DNA of 16,930 bases from NCBI GenBank assembly GCA_903868295.1, contig CAIPUQ010000233.1:1-16930 (forward strand), written 5' to 3'. Numbering within the stretch: the first letter of the stretch is position 1; each line of letters begins with the position of its first letter. This document shows, one piece after another, positions 7,375 through 14,841 of this stretch. Origin of the DNA: an uncultured Roseiflexaceae bacterium. GTDB lineage: Bacteria; Chloroflexota; Chloroflexia; Chloroflexales; Roseiflexaceae. Position numbers and translations under genes: made by a program. The notes beneath the pieces were generated by a model. That model ran no database searches, was not told the origin of the DNA, and was given only the letters and a program-made list of their open reading frames with translations.

Positions 7375-8267
7375 GATGCCTGCAGTGCTTCGGTGACCGT
7401 CGTATGGTGAATATCGACGGTGTCATTGATGTCACGACCATACCCACCCGCCATCGTCACCACAAACGGCACACCCAGCTGTTGACAGCGTGCAAACACC
7501 AGCCTATCCCGTGCCTTCAGACCTTCCTTGGTGAGTGCTAATCGACCAATCGAGTCGTTCTCATGCGCATCGGCACCCGACGTATAAAACACCACATCGG
7601 GGCGGGCAGCAGCACTGACATAGTCAAGCGCTGTCTCGAGTGTCGTCAGATACTCATCATCTCCCGTGCCATCGGCGAGCTCTATGTCGCAATCACTGGG
7701 GACTTTACGGAACGGGTAGTTTTTGGCGCCGTGCATCGAGAACGTGTAACACCATTCATGTGCACCCATTATGTCTGCGGTGCCATTGCCCTGGTGGACA
7801 TCGAGATCGATGACTAATGCCCGCCGAATCGTCTCGTTCGCATGACCATCGAGGGCTGCAACTGCTACATCGTTGAACACGCAATATCCCTCGCCGTGGG
7901 CGCGACACGCGTGATGCGTGCCACCGGCGAGGTGCACCGCTGCACCATCGACGAGGGCTGCCTTGAGCGCTGCGGTGGTCGCACCACATGCACGACGGGC
8001 TCGTTCTGCCACTGCAGGTGACCAGGGGAACCCTACACGGCGCTGTTCCGCGGCTGTCAATGTACCCGCTACCACCTGTTGTATGTAGTCGAGCGAATGT
8101 GCACGTGCAAGCTCTGAAAGCGTAGACTGTGGAGATTCGATAAATGTGTGTGCTTGGATACCCTCGGTCTGACGCAGCCGCTCTCGGAGTAAACGAAATT
8201 TGGGCATCGGAAAGCGATGACCAGCCGGTAGTGGAATTTCAAATGTATCTGAGTAGAATAACTTCAT
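7371..8267 (-). CDS. HDAC-family deacetylase (HDAC11-like)
   Basis: This 298-residue zinc deacetylase has motifs in order: FPMPKFRLLRERL (20-32, typical of the HDAC11-like branch), GGTHHA with the catalytic His pair at 118-119, GYCVFNDVAVA, IDLDVHQGNGT with zinc ligands D156 and H158, GADAHENDSIGRLALT with zinc ligand D233, and AGGYGRD near the end. Bacterial relatives act on acetyl-lysine, acetylpolyamines or similar amides, and the substrate here is unknown. I chose ATG 8267, which matches the conserved KLFYSD start; the TTG further upstream (8291) would lie upstream of the predicted promoter's +1. It is the first gene of the six-gene operon. Confidence 0.9.
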   Translation of the reverse strand: MKLFYSDTFEIPLPAGHRFPMPKFRLLRERLRQTEGIQAHTFIESPQSTLSELARAHSLDYIQQVVAGTLTAAEQRRVGFPWSPAVAERARRACGATTAALKAALVDGAAVHLAGGTHHACRAHGEGYCVFNDVAVAALDGHANETIRRALVIDLDVHQGNGTADIMGAHEWCYTFSMHGAKNYPFRKVPSDCDIELADGTGDDEYLTTLETALDYVSAAARPDVVFYTSGADAHENDSIGRLALTKEGLKARDRLVFARCQQLGVPFVVTMAGGYGRDINDTVDIHHTTVTEALQAS

Positions 8268-8273
8268 AATCTC

Positions 8274-8282
8274 AATATAACA
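8274..8282 (-). promoter_or_regulatory. Extended -10 promoter of the deacetylase operon, predicting a leaderless mRNA
   Basis: On the minus strand TGT-TATATT (8282-8274) fits the extended -10 consensus TGnTATAAT. Exactly six bases separate it from the ATG at 8267, so the predicted +1 is the A of the start codon. No convincing -35 is seen, and there is only a weak GAG upstream of the ATG in place of a Shine-Dalgarno. Confidence 0.5.
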
Positions 8283-8305
8283 CATCATCAAAAGCCAACA
8301 TCTCG

Positions 8306-8340
8306 TTAAAAATGTTAAGTTTACATCTATACTGTATACT
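8306..8340 (+). promoter_or_regulatory. Predicted promoter region of the TMEM43-like gene
   Basis: Two tandem TATACT hexamers lie at 8328-8333 and 8335-8340. A TTAAAA (8306-8311) lies 16 bp before the first. Either -10 would give a leader of about 20-30 nt before ATG 8366. This argues against the in-frame ATG at 8312, which is inside the promoter. Confidence 0.45.
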
Positions 8341-8365
8341 CAGCCACAAAGAAAGTGAGCACAAG

Positions 8366-9550
8366 ATGAGTAATCGAGTCGTCAAGGTCACGCGCCAGAA
8401 TTGGGGACAACGCGTTTCGAATTCTTTTGGTGGATTGGTGTTTGGGTTGGTATTGATACCCGCAGCGATGGCTGCATTGTGGTACGGCGAGGGCATACAG
8501 GATCTCTCAAAAATCGCGTCCAAAGCGGTACAAGTAGAGGCCACGCAACCAAATGCAGCCAGTGAAGGGGCATTTATCTCTGTAACCGGCACCTTGGGGA
8601 CCAATGCACAACTCGGTGATGCTCCGTATCTTGTTGATGGGGATTACGTCTCAATAGAGCGCGTCGTCGAAATGTATGCATGGAAGGAAAAATCTGACTC
8701 ATCAACCACGGAGGATGCTGTCGGTGGAGGATCTACGACGACCACCACCTATACATACAGCAAAGAATGGAGCCAAAATCCTGCCCAGTCGAGTTCATTC
8801 GAGGAGCCAGGTGGCCACGAAAATCCTGCCAAAGTGCTCGAAGACGCCACCATCACAGCTGACTATGCAACGATTGACAGTTTTGAGTTGAACCCGCAAT
8901 CCATACAGCTCCCCGAAGGCAACAAAATCACGCCAGAACCCGTAGAACTGCCCAACGGGTATGTCCAAACGGGGAGTTATATTTTTTCATCGGAATCAGC
9001 AGCGACGCAACCACTCGTCGGTGACATCCGTATCTCGTATGTTGTATTGCCCGTCGGCAAAACCGTTACTGCGTTCGGTGCCAAACAAGGCAGTGCAATC
9101 GTCAGTACCACCGTCGAAAACGAGAAATTCTTCCGTATGTTTGGTGGTTCCCACGCAGAAGCGTTGGAGACGATGCACGGCGAGTACGTTTTGACCATCT
9201 GGCTTTTTCGCGTGCTCGGTACATTTGCCATATTCATGGGGTTGCAACTGATTGTGCAGCCGTTGGCGCGCATTTTGGGTGTGATTGGTATCCTAGGCAA
9301 AGCGGTTGAAGGGGTCACGGGCTTCATCAACGCATTCATTGCGTTGATCATGGGTACGACGATTATCATTGTCAGCCAGATTGCGCACAATATCTTCTTG
9401 CTTATCACGGTGCTGGTGTTGGTTGGCGGAGGGGTATATCTCTACTTGCGCCGGCGCAACAACGGATCGTCGAACGCAAAAAGTGTACCGGCGGAGTCCA
9501 CCCAAGCGAACGATGACGGTGTCGATACCTCGCCACCAAGCATGACCTAA
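8366..9550 (+). CDS. TMEM43 (LUMA) family membrane protein
   Basis: The 394-residue protein has one N-terminal membrane segment (about 20-40), a large soluble domain (about 41-275), and three or more hydrophobic segments at the end (about 276-365), followed by a short basic and then acidic low-complexity tail. The domain carries family hallmarks such as the GDYVSIERVVEMYAWKE stretch, a Thr-rich loop with YTYSKEWSQNP (129-139), and repeated FELNPQSI / IRISYVVLP strands. In animals TMEM43 sits in the inner nuclear membrane and ER; bacterial members have no established function. Start chosen at ATG 8366, downstream of the promoter, with a weak purine-rich site (GAAAGTGAG). It is monocistronic: divergent from the deacetylase operon and followed by its own terminator. 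Confidence 0.83.
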   Translation: MSNRVVKVTRQNWGQRVSNSFGGLVFGLVLIPAAMAALWYGEGIQDLSKIASKAVQVEATQPNAASEGAFISVTGTLGTNAQLGDAPYLVDGDYVSIERVVEMYAWKEKSDSSTTEDAVGGGSTTTTTYTYSKEWSQNPAQSSSFEEPGGHENPAKVLEDATITADYATIDSFELNPQSIQLPEGNKITPEPVELPNGYVQTGSYIFSSESAATQPLVGDIRISYVVLPVGKTVTAFGAKQGSAIVSTTVENEKFFRMFGGSHAEALETMHGEYVLTIWLFRVLGTFAIFMGLQLIVQPLARILGVIGILGKAVEGVTGFINAFIALIMGTTIIIVSQIAHNIFLLITVLVLVGGGVYLYLRRRNNGSSNAKSVPAESTQANDDGVDTSPPSMT

Positions 9551-9565
9551 GCGCTCCTCTGCGTC

Positions 9566-9598
9566 AACGCCCCTGTGCTGTATGCACAGGGGTGTTTC
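9566..9598 (+). terminator. Intrinsic terminator of the TMEM43-like gene
   Basis: Stem 9566-9578 pairs with 9584-9596 (core CCCCTGTGC/GCACAGGGG, one G-T pair) around a 5-nt loop and ends in GTTTC. It lies 15 bases after the stop. Its shape (AAC-G/C-rich-GTTT) matches the terminators after holA and glgC. Confidence 0.8.
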
Positions 9599-9767
9599 GC
9601 TATCTGATGGGGATGGAGCGTCAAAAAACGACTGTTGGACCGGGTCTGTAGGCGCTTTTCACGCCGAAATGGAGCATGCGGGATTCTGAGCGCGCTTGGC
9701 CATTCCAGCACCGCAGACGCTGGCAGGGTCCGCACCGCAGCGCGGGGCGGCCTTCCCATACCGGCTG

Positions 9768-11063
9768 TTATGGTGTGGGCTCGATCCACTTGCCTTGTTC
9801 TTTTTTGATGCGCATGTGGATGCCCTGGAGGGCGATAAACGCCGGGCGCGGGCTCCAGTCCGGATTGAGGATCCCGAACGACGCTTGCTCGTGAATAGGG
9901 TTGCCTTGTTGGCCCCACAAGACGGCGAAATTCATGTTCCAGAGGAACATGACACCGATCCATGAGCGGCCGACCTCGTCACGATACGACTTGTAGACCA
10001 TCTGCGTCGCGTCACCGATGAACTTGGCCTGCTCGTCCATACTGACGACATTGCCGTACTCATAGCCTGGGGTATTGTTTTCGGTGGCCCAACCGTACTC
10101 GGTGAGCCATATTTGTTTTTCGGCGAGGCCGCTATCCACCATCGTCTGGCGCACACTTTCGACATGGCGAAAATAGTGGGTGGGGTGATCGTTCCAGCCG
10201 ATAGGATTGCCTGGTTTGTCGGGGAACATGGTGTCGGGCGGATTGGCTGCTGCACCGGGATGGACGCCTTGGGCATCGAAAGAATTCTTTACCGCGCCGT
10301 TTTTGTAGGCGTAGAGTTTGGACAGAAAGAGTGTGTCGTCCATCGCGAGATTGACATCATTGACGCCAGTAGACGATGGTGCCGCCGCGATGACGTACGT
10401 GAATGAGCGGACTGCCTTGATTCGTTTATAGGCTTCGATAAGCATTTCGGCGTAGTGGGCAATGGCGGTGTCATCGATACGTCCGCCGTTTTCGATGGCG
10501 AGGTTGGGCTCGTTCCAGATTTCTACCGCGGTAATCAGGCCGCCATAGCGCTGAACCATGTTTTCGACGAAGTTCCCGAACGGGATTGGATCAGCAGGGA
10601 TGCCGTGGTTTGCTTCGTAGAAATCAGGTGCTTGCACCACGCTAATCATGAGTTTGATGTTGTGGGCGGACGTATCAGCAATAATGCGGTCGACTTCGTC
10701 CCAGTAGTACACTCCGGGCGATGCTTCGATGTCCTTCCAATGGATTTGTTGTCGGATCCAGTCGAAACCGGCAATCTCGGTCAATGTCAGGACACGTTCG
10801 CGATCGGTATAAAACAAATGCTCAACGACACCAAATTCGACCTCGTCGATCCGTGGGAAGTTGCCGAGCGACTCGAGTTGGGAGTTCACCTGATTGGATG
10901 CGACGGATGTTGCGATGAGACCGCCGGGATTGAGTGTCGGCACCACAGGCGCAATGGGTTGCGGTGCGCTACAGGCAATCAACATGCCGATACACACCAA
11001 AAGAACCAAACGATGCGCAACACTACGGCTCAGCAAATCGGTCTTCCTTGAAGCATGAGGCAT
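9768..11063 (-). CDS. Lipoprotein clan GH-A glycoside hydrolase (GH39/GH5-like)
   Basis: From ATG 11063 the protein has 431 residues. It starts with a lipoprotein signal whose lipobox LIAC puts the acylated cysteine at about residue 31, then a (beta/alpha)8 catalytic domain. The acid/base Glu185 sits in EIWNEPN and the nucleophile Glu322 in WLTEYGW, the classic clan GH-A pair. The family within the clan (GH39, GH5 or similar) and the substrate are not resolved. The frame is open upstream: ATG 11102 overlaps the deacetylase stop as TGATG, which would suit coupling but gives a long 44-residue signal. A TATACT at 11089-11084 could be an internal promoter. It is last in the envelope operon, outside the membrane, and probably cuts surface or environmental polysaccharide. 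Confidence 0.82.
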   Translation of the reverse strand: MPHASRKTDLLSRSVAHRLVLLVCIGMLIACSAPQPIAPVVPTLNPGGLIATSVASNQVNSQLESLGNFPRIDEVEFGVVEHLFYTDRERVLTLTEIAGFDWIRQQIHWKDIEASPGVYYWDEVDRIIADTSAHNIKLMISVVQAPDFYEANHGIPADPIPFGNFVENMVQRYGGLITAVEIWNEPNLAIENGGRIDDTAIAHYAEMLIEAYKRIKAVRSFTYVIAAAPSSTGVNDVNLAMDDTLFLSKLYAYKNGAVKNSFDAQGVHPGAAANPPDTMFPDKPGNPIGWNDHPTHYFRHVESVRQTMVDSGLAEKQIWLTEYGWATENNTPGYEYGNVVSMDEQAKFIGDATQMVYKSYRDEVGRSWIGVMFLWNMNFAVLWGQQGNPIHEQASFGILNPDWSPRPAFIALQGIHMRIKKEQGKWIEPTP

Positions 11064-11101
11064 TGCACGATCGGAATGAATCAAGTATACACTGCGACGC
11101 A

Positions 11102-12853
11102 TCAGGGCTGTTGAATACGGAGAACGCGGGATTCTCCTGCAGCGAGGTCGACGATGGCTGATGGCAATCGCGTATCTGCAAACTCCCAACGACCGGTCAA
11201 TCGAACCGCTACTCGGGAGACGGGCTGTGCGGAGGGGTTATGGAGGCGAATGAATACCCCATTGCTATCGATACCCTTGGATTGGATGAGTGCTGCAATG
11301 GAGCGTTGCCGGTTCGCTATTTCGGCCAATGGGGCAACCCAGATATCACCGGCAATCGCACAGGCATCGACGACGGACTGCCAGGCGGCGATTTGTTCGG
11401 GCGTAGTGACTTCTTCGGTGTGTGCCCAATAATCGATCATGCCGTCGTTCGCACGGAGTGACGGGAGCATTGCAAGCGCTCCTGGGGTCCGTGCCACCGT
11501 GAGGTAGTAGTCAGGGCATACCAAGATGCGTTCGTGGCCAGGGAGTTCACGACAACGGGCGTCTCGAGCAGTCACGATGTGATACTGCGGGAGACGCGGG
11601 TTCCACGCGGTACGGGTGAGCGAGGTAATCCCAGCGGCTTCGAGTGCATCCCAGTTGGCGTTGCTCATGCCGGCACTACTGCTCCACGGGAACGCCAACG
11701 ACGTAGCTGGGGGGATGTTTTGTTCACGCGCCAGGGTGTTCCACGCCGCTAAATCGGCTTGCCATTCAGCGGTTGTTGCGTAGCCCCCATAAAAGTGACT
11801 GAATGTATGGCTTTGGACATCATGGCCGGCAGCGCGGAGTGGGATGAGCAAATCACCGAAGTACCAATCAGGCGCTTGGCCATCAGCCGCATAGGGGTCT
11901 TGGGCGAACCAGGGTTGGGTCTTCCATGTGTCGGATTGCCAGCCGTTCGCCTTGGTCGCCCAGGTGAACGTCGGGTCCTCCATGAAACGCCGTCGGGTGG
12001 GATTACCGGTCAAGAGGTTGTAGCCATTGACATAGTAGGTCGCTCGATACCCGTACGGTGCATACAATGCGAGTGAGTTCCACAACCCTTCACGCATCCG
12101 CTTGGCACGCAGAAGCGGATCCTGCGATGCATTGGGATCGTCGACCGACCGCGAGTGGACGAGTCCCCCCATGGCCGATTCGAAGTCGTACGAAAACGAT
12201 ACCGCGGCGTTGTACCCTGCCGGCCAGGGACGGATGACCAGCGGGGAGTTTGCGGTGGGATGGGCATCAGGCAGGGCAGTGCCGACATGACTGCGGCGCA
12301 GTGCAATTTTATCGAGATAGATCCGGTCATCCGACGACGGTTCAAAACGGATAGAAAGAGACACGGCATCGGCAGGTGCGACGCTGGTGTCGCTCAGTGC
12401 ACTCCACGGTGCGGCATCCGCATCCCCTGCCCATGCGCGGACAGGCTGCCACGCGCCGAGGTGTGTCACGGATTGGCCGTCCGCAGTCGTCCAGATCCAA
12501 CGCGTCCGCACTTGGGTTGATGACGAGCTATCGGCGAGGGCACGTGCTGCAATGCACAGATGCGTCCCTGGTTGTACTGGCTGAGTCGGGGTTGCTAACC
12601 ATGTACCGATCCCCATCATGTGTACCGACGAACCACCATCGATGGAGAACGTCCCCACACGGACCCCGGGCGCCCCGGCAGACCAACCGGTGGGGAGGCC
12701 TGTGCCAATCGCATCGAAGGCGGCATCATTAAGGAGGACTTGTTGCCACGGCGCAGCACACGTGTGTTCGCGGGATACAGCAACGAACCCCCCGACAGCG
12801 AGGATTACCGCACAGAAAAGACCAACAATGAGACGTCGTGGCATAGCAATCAC
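11102..12853 (-). CDS. Secreted/anchored NodB-type polysaccharide deacetylase with N-terminal jelly-roll-like domain
   Basis: The 583-residue protein begins with a membrane anchor or signal (about 6-27). Residues about 38-190 look like a carbohydrate-binding-type beta sandwich, with a typical RIYLDKIALRR end. The catalytic NodB-like domain spans about 212-520: SFSYDFES with Asp223 and Glu225, SHTFSH with metal histidines 349 and 353, and LAFPWSSS (387-393). The C-terminus is a short Ig-like beta domain. The deacetylase removes acetyl groups from a cell-wall or exported polysaccharide. A long insert (about 240-335) sits between the first two motifs. The GTG start (12853) overlaps the M14 stop as GTGA; ATG 12844 is an alternative. 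The stop overlaps a possible GH start as TGATG. Confidence 0.85.
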   Translation of the reverse strand: MIAMPRRLIVGLFCAVILAVGGFVAVSREHTCAAPWQQVLLNDAAFDAIGTGLPTGWSAGAPGVRVGTFSIDGGSSVHMMGIGTWLATPTQPVQPGTHLCIAARALADSSSSTQVRTRWIWTTADGQSVTHLGAWQPVRAWAGDADAAPWSALSDTSVAPADAVSLSIRFEPSSDDRIYLDKIALRRSHVGTALPDAHPTANSPLVIRPWPAGYNAAVSFSYDFESAMGGLVHSRSVDDPNASQDPLLRAKRMREGLWNSLALYAPYGYRATYYVNGYNLLTGNPTRRRFMEDPTFTWATKANGWQSDTWKTQPWFAQDPYAADGQAPDWYFGDLLIPLRAAGHDVQSHTFSHFYGGYATTAEWQADLAAWNTLAREQNIPPATSLAFPWSSSAGMSNANWDALEAAGITSLTRTAWNPRLPQYHIVTARDARCRELPGHERILVCPDYYLTVARTPGALAMLPSLRANDGMIDYWAHTEEVTTPEQIAAWQSVVDACAIAGDIWVAPLAEIANRQRSIAALIQSKGIDSNGVFIRLHNPSAQPVSRVAVRLTGRWEFADTRLPSAIVDLAAGESRVLRIQQP

Positions 12854-14184
12854 CGTAGTTGAAAGGGGAGATCTGGGGCAAGCAGTTTGTCACGAACAAC
12901 GGCTTCCCACACGACCGGGAGACGCACAATTCGGTTACTCCCACTATCGTACCGTATCACACCAGTGTCGAATCGTTGGGTAGATGCTTGTTCTGCACCT
13001 GTTTGGATGAGAACTTCATCAGAACGTGGCGTACCAAGCAGTACATCACCGTCGATACGACGATAGTAACGAGCAAACGCATCATGAATGGTGTATGGGG
13101 TCGATGGATTCGTCACGACACTATCGGGATCGATGATGTCGACTGGCGTGCCTTGGAGCGGATAGTCGGCAATCGGCACCAGGCCGACGGCATCGAACTC
13201 GGCGGTGGAATCATAGCGCACACGTGCGGTCGTGAAATCTTGGATGTATACACCATCAGCTACAGTAGCGCTCACAAGCGGGGGTCCGAGCTGTTGTGAT
13301 CCATGCGCCTGCCAGAATCGCCAGATTGGCAGCGGCATGGGGATGTCGTTGACCGATCGAAACCCCATTGCTGGAATCAGTACATCGGTGTTGTGAAAAA
13401 CCGCCCGTAGCCCGCCGAGATTTTGGTCGAACTCCGGCTCTTCGCCCGTCAGGAGTTCGGGAATAATGGCAGGCAGGTCGATCCCCCGTGCCCAATCATG
13501 CATGCCGCCAGTAATACTGTACTTATCCCAGTACCGTGCATATTGATAGCCTGCGCCAGCGGCGTATGCTTGGGCAAACGCAATAGAGACAGGGTCTTCG
13601 CACGACGGCGGAAAAACCAATCCTGCGTCAGAGTGTAAGAACACTACAGCCGAGGCATCGAGAAGAAATCGGCGGATCACACGACTTTCTGTTTCAGAAT
13701 CAGCAAATGGCCCGCCGGTATCGGACAAAATACCACCCGCGCCGTACACGGTTGTCTGCCAATCATTGTCGCTACAGGCATCAAGGGTTGTGTCCATGTT
13801 GCGGTTCAAATCGACGCCATTCGCATTCTGACGCAAGTCGAGCACATCACCATCGGGATTGAGCAGTGGTATTATGTATAGTCGAACGGAGGAGGGAATC
13901 TCTTCTGGGTGGTTTCGGTACCAGTCGACCAACATCCAACTTAATTGTTGCGTGTTGCGTTCGGGTGCTCCATGGGTCGCACCGACGACGACGAATTTGT
14001 TTGAACCAGTGCCGAACCGATACGCTTCGATGGGACGACCTTGAACACTCCGGCCTATGATCAGCGGTGTTGGGCGTTCTTGGGCGACGCTCTGCAGCAG
14101 CATGAACGGCGAAAGCAATGCAACGGCCAGCGCAACCATGCCAAAGAATCGTAATCGAATGTTTGTCAATCGGTGTTTGTCCAT
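12850..14184 (-). CDS. Secreted M14-family zinc carboxypeptidase with C-terminal LGxP repeats
   Basis: The 444-residue protein has a signal peptide (about 10-35, cleavage near SVAQ). The M14 domain follows: THGAPERN with zinc ligands H71 and E75, PLLNPDG (106-112), VDLNRN with Arg128, FLHSDAG with third zinc ligand H184, and IPELL with a likely catalytic Glu243. The HxxxE spacing differs from the usual HxxE. After about 285, two repeats share an F..Y/W...G...LG.P...Q.F..G...YD pattern, a module common in Chloroflexota surface proteins and similar to LGFP wall-binding repeats. M14 relatives trim peptidoglycan peptides or proteins. It is the first gene of the envelope operon, with a leaderless-type promoter directly upstream. 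Confidence 0.85.
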   Translation of the reverse strand: MDKHRLTNIRLRFFGMVALAVALLSPFMLLQSVAQERPTPLIIGRSVQGRPIEAYRFGTGSNKFVVVGATHGAPERNTQQLSWMLVDWYRNHPEEIPSSVRLYIIPLLNPDGDVLDLRQNANGVDLNRNMDTTLDACSDNDWQTTVYGAGGILSDTGGPFADSETESRVIRRFLLDASAVVFLHSDAGLVFPPSCEDPVSIAFAQAYAAGAGYQYARYWDKYSITGGMHDWARGIDLPAIIPELLTGEEPEFDQNLGGLRAVFHNTDVLIPAMGFRSVNDIPMPLPIWRFWQAHGSQQLGPPLVSATVADGVYIQDFTTARVRYDSTAEFDAVGLVPIADYPLQGTPVDIIDPDSVVTNPSTPYTIHDAFARYYRRIDGDVLLGTPRSDEVLIQTGAEQASTQRFDTGVIRYDSGSNRIVRLPVVWEAVVRDKLLAPDLPFQLR

Positions 14185-14190
14185 ACGAGT

Positions 14191-14199
14191 AGTATACCA
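14191..14199 (-). promoter_or_regulatory. Extended -10 promoter of the M14 operon, predicting a leaderless mRNA
   Basis: On the minus strand TGG-TATACT (14199-14191) fits TGnTATAAT, and six bases separate it from ATG 14184. The predicted +1 is therefore the A of the start codon, the same geometry as in front of the deacetylase operon. No -35 and no Shine-Dalgarno are visible. Confidence 0.55.
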
Positions 14200-14251
14200 A
14201 TCGTCCTACTCATCTCGGCGTATGCCTGGCCAACGGAATTCCAAACTCGAT

Positions 14252-14281
14252 TTGACATGGTATCTTTTCGCATGCTATACT
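14252..14281 (+). promoter_or_regulatory. Strong sigma70-type promoter of the tRNA-Ile/tRNA-Ala operon
   Basis: A perfect TTGACA (14252-14257) and TATACT (14276-14281) are 18 bp apart, with TG one base before the -10. The predicted start is about 14 nt before tRNA-Ile. It is the best consensus promoter in the window, as expected for stable RNA. Confidence 0.85.
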
Positions 14282-14301
14282 CTCATTCGTTGCGATGACA
14301 C

Positions 14302-14378
<77 letters not shown>

Positions 14379-14388
14379 CGCAATTCAT

Positions 14389-14464
14389 GGGGCAATAGCT
14401 CAGTTGGTAGAGCGCCTGCTTTGCACGCAGGAGGTCTAGGGTTCGAATCCCTATTGCTCCACCA
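14389..14464 (+). tRNA. tRNA-Ala (anticodon TGC)
   Basis: The acceptor GGGGCAA pairs with TTGCTCC and includes the G3-U70 wobble pair that identifies alanine tRNAs. The anticodon loop TTTGCAC gives TGC at 14422-14424, and the T arm is TAGGG-TTCGAAT-CCCTA. CCA is encoded. It follows tRNA-Ile by 10 bases. The Ile-Ala pair is typical of rRNA spacers, but no rRNA gene is next to it here. Confidence 0.97.
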
Positions 14465-14470
14465 TGAACG

Positions 14471-14509
14471 AACATCCACCGTTGCGTTGCAACGGTGGAT
14501 GTTTCTTTT
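14471..14509 (+). terminator. Intrinsic terminator after the tRNAs, just before the cupin ribosome binding site
   Basis: A perfect 15-bp stem (14471-14485 with 14489-14503) has a 3-nt GTT loop, followed by TCTTTT. The cupin Shine-Dalgarno starts only 5 bases later, so read-through or attenuation would decide cupin expression unless another promoter exists. Confidence 0.88.
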
Positions 14510-14523
14510 GAACGGAGGACCCA

Positions 14524-14841
14524 ATGCTGAGTCACATCGATGACCACATCCGTATCACTGCAGAGCGGTGGTACAAAGGGACAATCTACCAGAGTGAGCA
14601 CATGCTTGTCGGCGTTGACTGTCTCGCTGTGGGGCAATCACAGTCCGCTCACATGCATCGTGGCCACGACAAAATGTACTTCATCCAATCAGGCAGTGGC
14701 GAATTCACCATTGGGACGACGGTAGCCGTGTGTAATGCCGGGTCGATTATCATCGCTCCTGCAGATACGGTGCATGCTGTGGTCAACACCGGCAGTGAAC
14801 CCCTGATTATGTTAATTGCTATGGCACCGGAACCGAAGTAA
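14524..14841 (+). CDS. Small single-domain cupin protein
   Basis: The 105-residue protein is one cupin barrel. Motif 1 reads HMHRGHDKMYFIQSGSGEF, with histidines 43 and 45; the usual glutamate position appears to hold Asp49. Motif 2 is GSIIIAPADTVHAVVN with the metal histidine 84 and the closing Asn88. Such proteins bind a metal and act as isomerases, dioxygenases or sugar/effector sensors; function cannot be told here. ATG 14524 has a strong GGAGG (14514-14518). The stop overlaps the next start as TAATG. There is no promoter between the tRNA terminator and this gene. Confidence 0.82.
   Translation: MLSHIDDHIRITAERWYKGTIYQSEHMLVGVDCLAVGQSQSAHMHRGHDKMYFIQSGSGEFTIGTTVAVCNAGSIIIAPADTVHAVVNTGSEPLIMLIAMAPEPK

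Noticed and set aside
9599..9767. GC-rich 170-bp gap holding a direct repeat GCACCGCAG (9708-9716 and 9732-9740) and a small CCAGC/GCTGG inverted repeat
   Set aside because: The repeats are short, the hairpin is weak with a 9-nt loop, and no T-run follows on the minus strand. I see no gene, insertion boundary or convincing terminator for the glycoside hydrolase operon.
10455..11051. 198-residue plus-strand frame opposite the glycoside hydrolase
   Set aside because: The opposite strand encodes WNEPN- and TEYGW-type catalytic motifs and a lipobox; this frame has no recognisable domain or ribosome binding site.
9547..12853. Possible horizontally acquired island because the GH and deacetylase genes look more GC-rich
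   Set aside because: No integrase, insertion sequence, flanking repeats or tRNA disruption is seen, and the more AT-balanced M14 gene belongs to the same operon. A codon-usage calculation would be needed.
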